Positions 16,363-25,477 of a stretch of 64,000 nt of DNA are shown here, piece by piece (within the stretch, counting starts at the first letter, position 1; every line of letters begins with the position of its first letter). The notes below the pieces were generated by a model that was not told where the DNA came from, did not search any database, and worked only from the letters and a program-made list of their open reading frames with translations. The DNA is taken from the NCBI GenBank assembly GCA_964596645.1, contig CAZQVB010000011.1, positions 60,815-124,814 of the forward strand, read 5' to 3'. Position numbers and translations under genes: made by a program. Source of the stretch: CAVQEK01 sp964596645. Lineage in GTDB: Bacteria; Bacteroidota; Bacteroidia; Cytophagales; Cyclobacteriaceae.

Positions 16363-19300
16363 ATGCAAAAAAAGTTACTAAGACTCATCAAAATGATGTC
16401 TATCTACTCTACAGTGGGTTTGTGCATGCAGGTAGTATTCCTCAATATACTACTGGCTGGAAATCTCAGCGCACAGAAGCCCGAAAGCATTGAGGATGTG
16501 AGCATTGCAATCAATCTGAAGAATGCGAGCCTCGAAGAGGCCTTTCGTCAGATTGAATCCAAAACAGATTACCGTTTTGCCTTCGACTACCGCGATTTGG
16601 ATCCGTCGGTTACACTCAATTTGAAGTACCAGAAGACCTCCCTCAAAAATATCCTCCTGAATATTTCCAAAGAGGCATCACTGCGTTTTCGCCAGGTCAA
16701 TTTCGACATCGACGTGAAGAAGATGGATGGAGACGCGCGCAATCAGAGGGCCGGCGCGGTAGAAGTGGTGCTGCAAGGCTCCACCGTCACGGGCAAGGTG
16801 ATATCCGACGAAGACCAAGAAGGCCTGCCGGGCGTGAATGTGATTGTAAAAGGAACCAACCAAGGTACCGTCACCGATTTAAATGGCTTGTACAGTGTAG
16901 AAGTGCCATCGGCCACATCGGTGCTGCAGTTTAGCTCGGTCGGTTTTGTGCCAGAAGAAGTGGAAGTGGGCAACCGCTCGGTGATCGACCTGACCATGTC
17001 GCCAGACATCACAGCGCTGGAAGAGATCGTGGNNNNNNNNNNCCGTGCTGACATCGACGCTTTCCGCGAATCGCCTAACGTAAACATTGCCCAATCACTA
17101 CAGGGTACAGTGCCCGGGCTGAATATCGGCCAGGTAGATGCCGCCGGTGAAACGCCGAGCATTTCTGTGCGTGGCCGCACCTCGTTAGGCGGAAATCAGG
17201 ATGTGCTTATTGTGGTAGACGGTATCATTTACACAGGCAGTCTGAATGATTTGAATCCAAACGATATAGAGGCCATAGATATATTGAAGGATCCCAGCAG
17301 CATGGCCATATTTGGCGCACAGTCTGCCAATGGTGTCATTATCGTAACCACCAAAAGTGGCGGAAGAAAAGCACAAAAGCCAGTGTTCAATTATACAGGT
17401 TCGTATACGTTCCAAAATCCGACTAACTCCATTACCACCATGAACCGGGAGGAGTTTCTTGCTAAGTCCTTCGATGCAGATTGGGAAAGGGCTTTCCTGC
17501 CGCCCGACTACATCGAACGCGATCCCAACGTCACGTATCTTGACATTGTCGGCGATCCGGAATTACGCGAGGGCTATGAAAATGGATATGACTTCGACTG
17601 GTATGAAGAGGGCACCAACCCCAGCTACATCAACAGCCATAATCTGAGCATGCGGGGCAGTGGCGAGCGTACTTCTTATTTCCTGTCGGGCAGCTATACC
17701 GATCAGAAGGGTTTCATCATGAACGACCGCTTCAAACGCATTACCGCAAGGATAAATGTGGAGACTGAAATTCTGGACTGGTTTTCAATTGGCGCTCAAA
17801 CGTTTGGCTCCTTTGCAGACCATTCTGGCGACTCCCCAAATTTAGGTTCGCTTACCAGAATGACACCATTGGTGCGCCCCTTTGATGAGGACGGCGAATT
17901 GATCCTGAATCCCAACGGATCGAATACTGCCAATCCCTTTATTACTTCTTCGTCGGACGACTTCGACAACCGCAACAGCTTGTTTGGCAATTTCTATGCA
18001 GACATAGATGCCCCCTTTCTGAAAGGGCTCAACTACAGGCTCAACTTTGGCAACAACTACAGCTGGGACCGCCAGTACCAAAGCAACGTGTATGCGGAAG
18101 GCGCCACAGGCGCGGCTATGAAAAGGTTTCGCAACTGGTATGATATGACTCTTGACAACATCGTCAGTTATAAAAGAACCTTCGATAAGATTCACAAGGT
18201 AGATCTTACACTGGTGGCCGGATGGCGCGAGCGTAAATACGACGATTTTGAAGCGAGTGGCACCAACTATAACAACTTAAGCCTGAGCTATAATGATCTG
18301 AGCCTGGCCACCAATCGATTCATAGAATCAGATGCCTGGGATGAAAGTTATCTCTATCAAATGGCACGATTGAACTATGAATTCAACTATCGCTATTTGC
18401 TTACAGCCACCATCAGGCGCGATGGCTTTTCCGGATTTGCCAGAAATGAAAAGACTGTATACTTCCCATCCATCGGATTGGGCTGGGTAGTGAGTGAAGA
18501 GGCGTTTTTGAGCGATGTGGAAGCAGTGAACAACCTCAAGTTCCGGGTTTCTTATGGTAAAAATGGCAACCTCGTCAATCGCTACGAATCTCTGGCACGG
18601 TTGAACATTTACCCGGCGTATGTATTTGGCGATGGGGGAAGTACCTTGTTTGGGCAGGAACCCACCGAAATTGAAAACGCAAACCTGACGTGGGAAACCA
18701 CCACCGGCTTCAACTTCGGGTTGGATTTTGCTTTCTTAAACAATCGAATTTCAGGTAGTATCGATGCCTATCGCACGACCACCAACGATTTGATATATGA
18801 ATTAGAGATACCCTCCGTTGTCGGTGTAGAAAATACAATCACTAATCTTGGTGAATTGCAAAACAGAGGTATAGAGTTGGCCTTGAATACCCGGCCTGTA
18901 GAAACGGCCGATTTTAGCTGGAACCTAAATTTCAATATATCCTCTAACCAGAACGAAGTAGTGTCTATCTATGGCAGGGACCGCGATGGAGATGGCCGAG
19001 AAGATGACTTGCCCGGTAGCGGGCTGTTCATTGGTGAGCCGATTGGCGCCATTTTCACGTACGAATCGGCCGGCATCATGCAGCTCGGCGAGGAAGATAT
19101 ACCCAGTGGTTTTTTCGTAGGTACGCATCGCATTGTCGATCAAAATGATGATGGCTTCATTGATCCGGCCGACCGGGTAATTATCGGACGGGAAGAGCCG
19201 GCGTACCAGTTTGGTATATTGAATGAATTTAACTACAAAGACTTTACGTTCCGGTTTTTTATTAACTCCGTACAAGGTGGCAGAAATGGATATCTGTCAA

Positions 19301-19671
19301 GGAATATGCCCGATGGCTTCGGCAGTGCTGACAACATACGGCGCAACAACATCTGGAATGAGATAGACTACTGGACACCGGCCAACCCCGATGCCCGGTA
19401 TAGAAGGATTGATCAGGAACCGGCTACCGATTTTATATATTACGGAGATCGAAGTTTTGTAAGGCTGCAGGATGTTACACTCGCATACAATTTCCCGAAT
19501 GCAGTCGTTCAAAACATAGGATTGCGCAATCTGAAGCTGTTTGTGAGTGGCAAAAATTTGCTAACCATTACGGATTGGGAGGGCTGGGATCCGGAAACTA
19601 ATAACGGAATTAGAGATGGCGGACGGCCCGTTTTGCGTGGCTATTCCATAGGACTTGATGTTAGCTTTTAA
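16363..19671 (+). CDS. SusC/RagA-family TonB-dependent receptor (contains an assembly gap)
   Basis: About 1,102 residues as assembled. It has a signal anchor/peptide at 1-38, an STN domain about 45-125 (KNASLEEAFRQIESKTDYRF), a carboxypeptidase-regulatory domain about 137-215 (GLPGVNVIVKGTNQGTVTD) and a plug domain from about 225 (NVNIAQSLQGTVPGLNI, GIIYTGSLNDLNPNDIEAID). A long beta-barrel ends in GYSIGLDVSF. It imports a substrate, usually a glycan or peptide, together with SusD. Ten Ns sit at the TonB-box/plug junction, where relatives have VVVGYG.....LTGAV. About 15-20 residues expected there are missing, so the gap size is likely underestimated. The STN domain fits control by the upstream FecR protein. 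Confidence 0.92.
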   Translation: MQKKLLRLIKMMSIYSTVGLCMQVVFLNILLAGNLSAQKPESIEDVSIAINLKNASLEEAFRQIESKTDYRFAFDYRDLDPSVTLNLKYQKTSLKNILLNISKEASLRFRQVNFDIDVKKMDGDARNQRAGAVEVVLQGSTVTGKVISDEDQEGLPGVNVIVKGTNQGTVTDLNGLYSVEVPSATSVLQFSSVGFVPEEVEVGNRSVIDLTMSPDITALEEIVXXXXRADIDAFRESPNVNIAQSLQGTVPGLNIGQVDAAGETPSISVRGRTSLGGNQDVLIVVDGIIYTGSLNDLNPNDIEAIDILKDPSSMAIFGAQSANGVIIVTTKSGGRKAQKPVFNYTGSYTFQNPTNSITTMNREEFLAKSFDADWERAFLPPDYIERDPNVTYLDIVGDPELREGYENGYDFDWYEEGTNPSYINSHNLSMRGSGERTSYFLSGSYTDQKGFIMNDRFKRITARINVETEILDWFSIGAQTFGSFADHSGDSPNLGSLTRMTPLVRPFDEDGELILNPNGSNTANPFITSSSDDFDNRNSLFGNFYADIDAPFLKGLNYRLNFGNNYSWDRQYQSNVYAEGATGAAMKRFRNWYDMTLDNIVSYKRTFDKIHKVDLTLVAGWRERKYDDFEASGTNYNNLSLSYNDLSLATNRFIESDAWDESYLYQMARLNYEFNYRYLLTATIRRDGFSGFARNEKTVYFPSIGLGWVVSEEAFLSDVEAVNNLKFRVSYGKNGNLVNRYESLARLNIYPAYVFGDGGSTLFGQEPTEIENANLTWETTTGFNFGLDFAFLNNRISGSIDAYRTTTNDLIYELEIPSVVGVENTITNLGELQNRGIELALNTRPVETADFSWNLNFNISSNQNEVVSIYGRDRDGDGREDDLPGSGLFIGEPIGAIFTYESAGIMQLGEEDIPSGFFVGTHRIVDQNDDGFIDPADRVIIGREEPAYQFGILNEFNYKDFTFRFFINSVQGGRNGYLSRNMPDGFGSADNIRRNNIWNEIDYWTPANPDARYRRIDQEPATDFIYYGDRSFVRLQDVTLAYNFPNAVVQNIGLRNLKLFVSGKNLLTITDWEGWDPETNNGIRDGGRPVLRGYSIGLDVSF
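17033..17042. other. Assembly gap (10 N) in susC
   Basis: A run of N directly after the codons for EEIV. The flanks align with the TonB-dependent receptor family only if about 15-20 residues are missing, more than 10 bases can hold. Confidence 0.9.
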
Positions 19672-19680
19672 AATCAAAAA

Positions 19681-21396
19681 ATGAAAACGATGAACAGATA
19701 TAGAATTTTATCCATAGTCACCGCGTTCTGCCTGGTCTTTTCCATGAGCTGCAACGAATCAGAAATTTTGGAAGAGGTGCCCTTGAGTTTTGCCAACCCA
19801 AACAACTCCTATGTGACCTTGTCGGACTTTAATGCTGGCGTTTATGCCATGTACGATCGACTGCGAGCCACGTTGTCGGCTGGAGAACACAGGCCGCTGG
19901 ATTATTTATACGGTACCGACATAGGCTATAATGGCGCTCAGCAGCTCAACCAGCGCTTTGGCAGCTATACGGCAACACTTACGGTGATATCCGGACAGGC
20001 CGAATATCACTGGCGCCAGTATTACAAAATCATTTCCAATGCCAATATTATCTTGGCATTCCTCCCCGATTCGGAATTGACGGCGGAACAACAATTGAAA
20101 ATAGAGGCAGAGGCAAAGCTGTTTCGGGGTTTGTCTTATCGCAATCTGGGTTATTTGTACGGTGGTGTGCCCATCACCCTTGAGGCCATTGCTGAGCCTA
20201 AGGTAGATTTTGTACGGGCTCCCAGACAGGAAGTGTACGAACAGGCCGTAGCCGATCTGAAATTTGCCGCAGAGAATCTGGCAGGAATAAATGATGTACA
20301 AGATGGTCAGGTCTCTGACCTTGCCGCCTATCATTTGCTGGCCGAGACGTACGTGGCTTTGGAAAGATGGGATGAAGCCATTGCCGCTGCCACTGTGGTG
20401 ATCAACGACCCGAACACTGCGCTGATGACCGAGCGCTTTGGATCCCGAATGACGGAGCCGGGCGACGTGTACTGGGATTTGTTCAGGAGACAAAACCAAA
20501 ACCGAGGTTCAGGCAATACGGAAGGTATCTGGGTGTTTCAGCAGGAGCTTGATGTTCCTGGTGGTGTCATATTAACTAGTGACAATGAAGGCGCACAGTT
20601 GGAGCGCGACCACGCGCCTCGGCCATATACATTTGCTGTTAAAGATCCTTCAGGTAAGGCGGCCTTTCTGTCGCTGGGTGTTTCTTACACAACAGGCCGG
20701 GGCATAGGCCGCTTGAGCCCGACCAACCACCTGAAGTACGGCATTTGGCACAGCGACTGGAACGATATGCGCAATTCAGAATACAATATGATACGCGATG
20801 TGATGTTCAATAATCCTGAATCGGAATGGTATGGCCAGATGTTATCAAGCCGAAGAGAGCTTTTTAGAAAGAGCAATGACGATACCATCCGAAATTTCTA
20901 TCCATTCCAGGCTAAGGTGTTCACTCCGGGCAATCACCCACCCGAATTGTATATAGACCCGGAACTGCAAACCCTGAATGCCAGCGCAGCAGGTACTACA
21001 TACACCGATCAGTACTTTATAAGACTGGCCGAAACGTACTTGCTGAGGGCCGAAGCGTATATGGGCAAAAATGATCTGGCAAATGCTGCTGCCGACATCA
21101 ATGTGGTGCGCGGCAGGGCTCAGGCCATACCCGTGACAGAAGGCGAAATCGATATCGATTATATACTCGATGAGCGCATGCGCGAACTGGGTGTGGAAGA
21201 AAAACGACGGCTGACGCTTAACCGGCTCGGTCTGCTGTATGACCGGACAAGCCGCTACTGCGAGGGCAACCCCGTAGCAGCAAATTTTGGTTGCGACGTA
21301 GAGCCCTATCACAATCTTTTCCCTATTCCTTTCAGGGATATAGAAGTGAATACCGACGCAGTGTTGGAACAAAATCCAGGATATACGGCACCTTAG
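19681..21396 (+). CDS. SusD/RagB-family outer-membrane lipoprotein
   Basis: A 571-residue protein with a lipoprotein signal peptide (FCLVFSMSC, Cys about residue 24). An N-terminal SusD-like domain and TPR-like helices (KLFRGLSYRNLGYLYGGVP) are followed by the RagB/SusD C-terminal domain (YTDQYFIRLAETYLLRAEAY, ADINVVRGRA, ILDERMRELGVEEKRR), ending LFPIPFRDIE..TDAVLEQNPGY. It is the surface lid that binds substrate over the SusC channel. It starts 9 bases after the susC stop and so is surely co-transcribed with it. No glycoside hydrolase, peptidase or sulfatase gene follows, so the cargo cannot be inferred. Confidence 0.93.
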   Translation: MKTMNRYRILSIVTAFCLVFSMSCNESEILEEVPLSFANPNNSYVTLSDFNAGVYAMYDRLRATLSAGEHRPLDYLYGTDIGYNGAQQLNQRFGSYTATLTVISGQAEYHWRQYYKIISNANIILAFLPDSELTAEQQLKIEAEAKLFRGLSYRNLGYLYGGVPITLEAIAEPKVDFVRAPRQEVYEQAVADLKFAAENLAGINDVQDGQVSDLAAYHLLAETYVALERWDEAIAAATVVINDPNTALMTERFGSRMTEPGDVYWDLFRRQNQNRGSGNTEGIWVFQQELDVPGGVILTSDNEGAQLERDHAPRPYTFAVKDPSGKAAFLSLGVSYTTGRGIGRLSPTNHLKYGIWHSDWNDMRNSEYNMIRDVMFNNPESEWYGQMLSSRRELFRKSNDDTIRNFYPFQAKVFTPGNHPPELYIDPELQTLNASAAGTTYTDQYFIRLAETYLLRAEAYMGKNDLANAAADINVVRGRAQAIPVTEGEIDIDYILDERMRELGVEEKRRLTLNRLGLLYDRTSRYCEGNPVAANFGCDVEPYHNLFPIPFRDIEVNTDAVLEQNPGYTAP

Positions 21397-21417
21397 GTGT
21401 TTAAAATCCTTTACGAG

Positions 21418-21457
21418 AAAAAAGGCCACGGTACGATGAGGTATTGTGGCCTTTTTT
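21418..21457 (+). terminator. Strong rho-independent terminator after susD
   Basis: Perfect 12-base arms AAAAAAGGCCAC and GTGGCCTTTTTT around a 16-base loop, starting 22 bases after the stop codon. It marks the end of the fecR-susC-susD unit. The A-tract allows it to work from either side. Confidence 0.85.
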
Positions 21458-21643
21458 CTTGTGCCATATATTGCCGGAGTGCGAGCGCTGGCCTATTGTA
21501 ATGAATTCGCAAATTGGATACATGCACCCTGACCTAAATTCAGGAACATCTGTATATTCATCATTCAATTGAGCGGCTCGACAGTAGCTTTCTGCTCAGG
21601 CCAGACCCGCTAAGCAATATGAGTGTACCTTCTATTTATTACC

Positions 21644-23863
21644 ATGAAAAGGATTTTTCTAGCCATTAGTTTGATTGTAGTGATCGTGGCGGTGATGCTG
21701 GCATTCGCTCCGTTACTGATGAAAAATTATTTCAACGACAATGCTGAAGCGCTCATAGGAAGGCCGGCGTACCTGGAAAAGCTGTATTTTAATCCATTTC
21801 GCTGCAGTCTCACGGCCGAAAATCTGAAGGTACGTGAACAAGATGGTGCGACGCTCTTTGCAGGATTCCAGACGCTATACATCAATCTGAACCTGTGGCG
21901 TACCATCACAGGCCCTGTGCAGGTGGAGGAGGTCAGCATCGACAGCCTGTATGTGGTGGTGATCAATGCTGACGGCCGATTCAACTTCAGCGACCTGCTG
22001 CCCGAAGAGGATTCAACACGCGCTTCTATAGCCGATGACGAGACAATTGAATTTGAAATACTCAATTTCTCGCTCCACAATGGCCAGATGACCTACTACG
22101 AAAAGGCGCTTGACCATGAAATCATTTTTGATGACCTGTCGTTCGTTTTGCCGCGCTTTGCCTGGAACAGCCGGTCGGCCAATATGGACGCAGAGTTGGT
22201 GATCAACGAGACGGGCTCGCTGGCCCTGCGCAATGAATATTTCCCCAATGAAAGCCGGCTCATCAGCCATATCAAACTTCGGGGTCTCGATATGGATATC
22301 TCCAAGCCCTACGCACAAGCCTATCATGCCTTTCGCGACTATAGCGGCCTGGCTCATGGCGATATCACCATTCGAGGCTCTTTTGCCGATACCACCCGCA
22401 TGGAGGTAGAGGGAGAAGCCTGGCTTACCGAAGTGCAGGTGCTGGACTCTGCCACTACACCTATCCTGGCCATCGATTCGCTGGGCTTGCGCATAGCGGG
22501 TCTGGATCCGCTGGCCAACGATTTCAAATTTGAGAAAATGCTTATTGACGGCCTCTTTCTCAGGTTCGACCTCATGGATAGCTCCAACAACTGGTACCAG
22601 GCGCTGGCTCCGGTGCTGCCAGAGCAAGAAGAAGCGGCAGATTCAGTGGCGGCTGTGGGAGAAGATGCTTCTGTTGCCTATGCCTATTCCATAGATACGG
22701 TGCTGGTGCTGCACAGCGCCATACACTACCGAGACTACTCATTGAACAATTTTTTTGAGTACAAGATCAGCGATATCACCGCGCTGGGCAACGGTATACG
22801 CTCCGACAGCAGCTTGGCACGCTTCAGCAGCAGTGGCATACTCAATGAAAAAGGAAGATATGATGCCAACCTGGTGCTGAGCCCTGTAAACCCCCTGGAT
22901 TTCACACTGGATTTTGCTGTGGAGGGATTTCAGGTGGCCGACATTAGTCCGTTCACTTTGCACTACGCCGGCCACCCCATCTTCGAAGGCGAGCTGATCT
23001 ACAGCGGCACCACCACGGTGAAAAACAATGTGATGGAAAGCGACAACAAGATCACGATACACGACCTCACCGTGGGCAAACGAGCCAGCAAAAATGTGCT
23101 CTATGCCATGCCACTTCGATTTGCTGTGTTCCTGCTCAAAGACAAGGAAGGCATCGTAAACCTCGACCTGCCCATGGATGGCAACATCAATGACCCCAAC
23201 TTCAGGGTAGGGCCACTGGTGTGGCAGATACTGAAGCAGAACATGGAGAAAATAGTGGCAGCGCCAGGCAAGCTGTTCGCATCTATGTTTGGCGTAAAGG
23301 AAGAGGACATCGAATACTTGCCTTTTGCGGCGCTCGACACCACCCTGGCAGAGGAGGCCACGCAAGGGGCAGCGGCGCTGCTGAAGCTGGTGCAGGAAAA
23401 GCCGGGACTGGCCGTTGAGCTCACCTATCAACAGCCGATCGGCAGCGAGAAGGAACAAATGGCCCTTTGGCTGGCGAAGCAGAAATATGTGGCCGGCACC
23501 ATGCCGTCGGCTTCGGCGGCCACAGGAATTGAAGAACTCGCCGCAAAGGTCGACGATACGGACATCCACTTTATCACCTTTCTCAATGATACGCTTCCCA
23601 ATGCGGCCCAGGTGGCCGACAGCCTGGCGTTGGCCCTGGTAGGTATGGAAGCCGTGTTGCAGGGTATGGAGGAGCTGGAGCGAAGTCGCCAGCAACAGAT
23701 TGTGCGGCATATACATGCTCAGGATTCCAATGCGGTAAAGCACTTTCATTTTCTTCCCGCAGTGCATGAACAGCATGGTGCAGCAACACAAAATGGATTC
23801 TCTGTAAGCTTCGCCATGGATGATGATGAAGATGATGATGCAGCGAAACCTTCGGAAGAATAA
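21644..23863 (+). CDS. DUF748 AsmA-like envelope protein
   Basis: About 739 residues from the ATG chosen here, which directly precedes the membrane helix. A frame-opening codon 21 bases upstream is less plausible. It has one N-terminal membrane helix (IFLAISLIVVIVAVMLAFAP) and then a long beta-rich periplasmic region of AsmA type, with FNPFRCSLTAENLKVRE and a DUF748 segment near residues 400-530 (DFTLDFAVEGFQVADISPFT, DLPMDGNINDPNFRVGPLVW). It ends in an acidic tail (DDDEDDDAAKPSEE). AsmA-like proteins are proposed to move or organise lipids between the inner and outer membranes. This one stands alone, with no obvious operon partner. Confidence 0.85.
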   Translation: MKRIFLAISLIVVIVAVMLAFAPLLMKNYFNDNAEALIGRPAYLEKLYFNPFRCSLTAENLKVREQDGATLFAGFQTLYINLNLWRTITGPVQVEEVSIDSLYVVVINADGRFNFSDLLPEEDSTRASIADDETIEFEILNFSLHNGQMTYYEKALDHEIIFDDLSFVLPRFAWNSRSANMDAELVINETGSLALRNEYFPNESRLISHIKLRGLDMDISKPYAQAYHAFRDYSGLAHGDITIRGSFADTTRMEVEGEAWLTEVQVLDSATTPILAIDSLGLRIAGLDPLANDFKFEKMLIDGLFLRFDLMDSSNNWYQALAPVLPEQEEAADSVAAVGEDASVAYAYSIDTVLVLHSAIHYRDYSLNNFFEYKISDITALGNGIRSDSSLARFSSSGILNEKGRYDANLVLSPVNPLDFTLDFAVEGFQVADISPFTLHYAGHPIFEGELIYSGTTTVKNNVMESDNKITIHDLTVGKRASKNVLYAMPLRFAVFLLKDKEGIVNLDLPMDGNINDPNFRVGPLVWQILKQNMEKIVAAPGKLFASMFGVKEEDIEYLPFAALDTTLAEEATQGAAALLKLVQEKPGLAVELTYQQPIGSEKEQMALWLAKQKYVAGTMPSASAATGIEELAAKVDDTDIHFITFLNDTLPNAAQVADSLALALVGMEAVLQGMEELERSRQQQIVRHIHAQDSNAVKHFHFLPAVHEQHGAATQNGFSVSFAMDDDEDDDAAKPSEE

Positions 23864-23924
23864 CCATCCATTTTAGCTTTTTTATCCAGTCAGTATAAAC
23901 AAGGCCTTCGAGAGGCTTTGGGAG

Positions 23925-23957
23925 CCGGCGGCGTGCTCAATGCCGGTATGCCGCCGG
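23925..23957. repeat. GC-rich inverted repeat next to an assembly gap
   Basis: Arms CCGGCGGC and GCCGCCGG are perfect and separated by 17 bases. The structure ends 15 bases before a run of N and may explain the assembly break. Confidence 0.6.
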
Positions 23958-23972
23958 TGGTCAGCAAAAGGT

Positions 23973-23982
23973 NNNNNNNNNN
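23973..23982. other. Assembly gap (10 N), intergenic
   Basis: A run of N between the DUF748 gene and the BASS transporter. No open frame crosses it convincingly. Confidence 0.9.
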
Positions 23983-24034
23983 AGGTTTTGCTGTGCTATT
24001 CGGCTGCACATCTGCAAAATCCTCTTTATTGGTG

Positions 24035-24042
24035 TACTTTTG
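24035..24042 (+). promoter_or_regulatory. Bacteroidota -7 element TACTTTTG upstream of the BASS transporter
   Basis: An exact match to TAnnTTTG, 64 bases before the chosen ATG. TCTG lies 20 bases upstream of it and could serve as a weak -33 element. Confidence 0.45.
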
Positions 24043-24105
24043 TGGCTGTTTTGAGCAGCCCGGCGACCAATTGCGGTGTGGGAGGCACAATTTTTTACAT
24101 TACCT

Positions 24106-24972
24106 ATGGCCATAGAAAATCTCTTTTCACACATACTTATGCCCATTGCTATTGCCATCATTATGTTTGGCATAGGCATCAATCTGTCGTTCAAAGATTT
24201 TGCTCAGATATTTGTTCGCCCCAAGGCCGTCATTGCAGGTCTTGTAGCGCAAATGATCATGCTGCCTGCCATTGCCTTCTTACTCAATGAATTTTGGGAT
24301 ATTTCTCCCTTGCTCAAAGTGGGCTTCATACTCATAGCGGCCTGCCCGGGTGGCACCACATCCAATCTGGTCACTCTGTTTCTGAAAGGGCGACTGGCCC
24401 TTTCGGTCACGCTTACAGCGTTCAATTCTTTTCTCATACTCTTTACCATACCGCTTATCGTAAACCTGGCCCTGCTTACGTACATGGGCCGTGAGGCGCA
24501 CATCAATCTGCCCTTTACCGCTACACTCCTCGAGATATTTCTCTCTGTACTGCTGCCCACCATCGCCGGCATGCTGCTGAAGCAATACAAACCAGCCACG
24601 GCCGACAGCCTCACCAAGCCGCTGAACTATGTGATGACGGGCTTTCTGTTCGTCGTATTTCTCGGCATTATATTTTTTGAGAATGAAGGCAATCAAAGCA
24701 TCTGGCGATACAGCAATATTTTCTTTCCGGCTTTCATGCTGAACCTCACTACCATGTTTGCCGGCTACCTGTTGTCGCTGCTGGTGGGCATACGCAACCG
24801 GGGCCGTTTTACCATTGCCATACAGGTGGGGCTTCAAAACAGTGCGCTGGCTATTTATGTTGCTAGTAAGATGCTGGGGCAAACAGAAATGGCGATGGTG
24901 GCTGTAGTATACGGCTCATTCACATTGTTTTCTACTGCGCTCTGGGCATGGATCATGAAAAAGTATTTGTAA
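24106..24972 (+). CDS. Bile acid:sodium symporter (BASS) family transporter
   Basis: A 288-residue inner-membrane protein of about 9-10 helices. I chose the ATG at MAIENLFSHILMPIAIAIIM over a GTG ten codons upstream because it opens the first helix. Family marks include IMFGIGINLSFKDF, the Gly/Pro-rich IAACPGGTTSNLVTLFLKG (sodium-binding region) and VGLQNSALAIYVASKMLG in the crossover helix. BASS proteins couple sodium to organic anion uptake (bile acids, pyruvate, pantoate and similar). The substrate cannot be told from the sequence. The next gene starts at the base after its stop, so the two are likely co-transcribed. Confidence 0.88.
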   Translation: MAIENLFSHILMPIAIAIIMFGIGINLSFKDFAQIFVRPKAVIAGLVAQMIMLPAIAFLLNEFWDISPLLKVGFILIAACPGGTTSNLVTLFLKGRLALSVTLTAFNSFLILFTIPLIVNLALLTYMGREAHINLPFTATLLEIFLSVLLPTIAGMLLKQYKPATADSLTKPLNYVMTGFLFVVFLGIIFFENEGNQSIWRYSNIFFPAFMLNLTTMFAGYLLSLLVGIRNRGRFTIAIQVGLQNSALAIYVASKMLGQTEMAMVAVVYGSFTLFSTALWAWIMKKYL

Positions 24973-25462
24973 ATGGAAACCGTTTGGATCGTTGTTGGGG
25001 CCATACTTATGTTAACGGGAATAGTAGGCTGTCTGCTGCCCGTATTGCCAGGCCCGCCGCTCTCATTCCTTGCCCTCTTATTTCTTCAGATTGGTGACAA
25101 TCCGGCCTTCAGCCTGCGATTGATACTGGTATGGGCGGGCATTACCCTGGCCGTTACTGTGTTCGACTATTTCATACCCATGCTGGGTGCCAAACGATAT
25201 GGAGGCAGCAAGAAAGGCATCTGGGGCGCTGGCCTTGGCGCCTTGGCGGGTATTTTTTTCTTTGAAGACGCACTTTTTCNNNNNNNNNNTGATCGTGGGT
25301 CCTTTTGCCGGGGCATTTCTGGGCGAGGTGCTCAGCAACAACAAAAAGTCGGCCCTCAAGTCAGCACTTGGCACTTTTCTGGGCTTTATGATGGGCGTGG
25401 TGATCAAGCTTGCCGCCTGCATGACCATGGCCTTTTATTTTGTGTCGGCCATAGTGCAATAA
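24973..25462 (+). CDS. DUF456 small membrane protein, interrupted by an assembly gap
   Basis: The N-terminal part (METVWIVVGAILMLTGIVGC, LLPVLPGPPLSFLALL, FDYFIPMLGAKRYGGSKKG) and the C-terminal part (IVGPFAGAFLGEVLSNNKKS, GTFLGFMMGVVIKLAACM) together make a typical DUF456 protein of about 160 residues with several membrane helices. The two halves lie in different reading frames, separated by ten Ns, so the frame shift is probably an artefact of gap size. The residues just before the gap (FFFEDALF) do not resemble the usual PP.G stretch of the family and may also be wrong bases at a contig end. The function of the family is unknown. Confidence 0.75.
25280..25289. other. Assembly gap (10 N) in the DUF456 gene
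   Basis: A run of N after a T-rich stretch. The frame before and after the gap differs by one base, so the true gap length is not 10. Confidence 0.9.
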
Positions 25463-25477
25463 GTTTTCTTCGGCTAT

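Noticed and set aside
22739..23791. 350-codon open frame on the minus strand
   Set aside because: It is the shadow of the DUF748 gene, without any recognisable motif.
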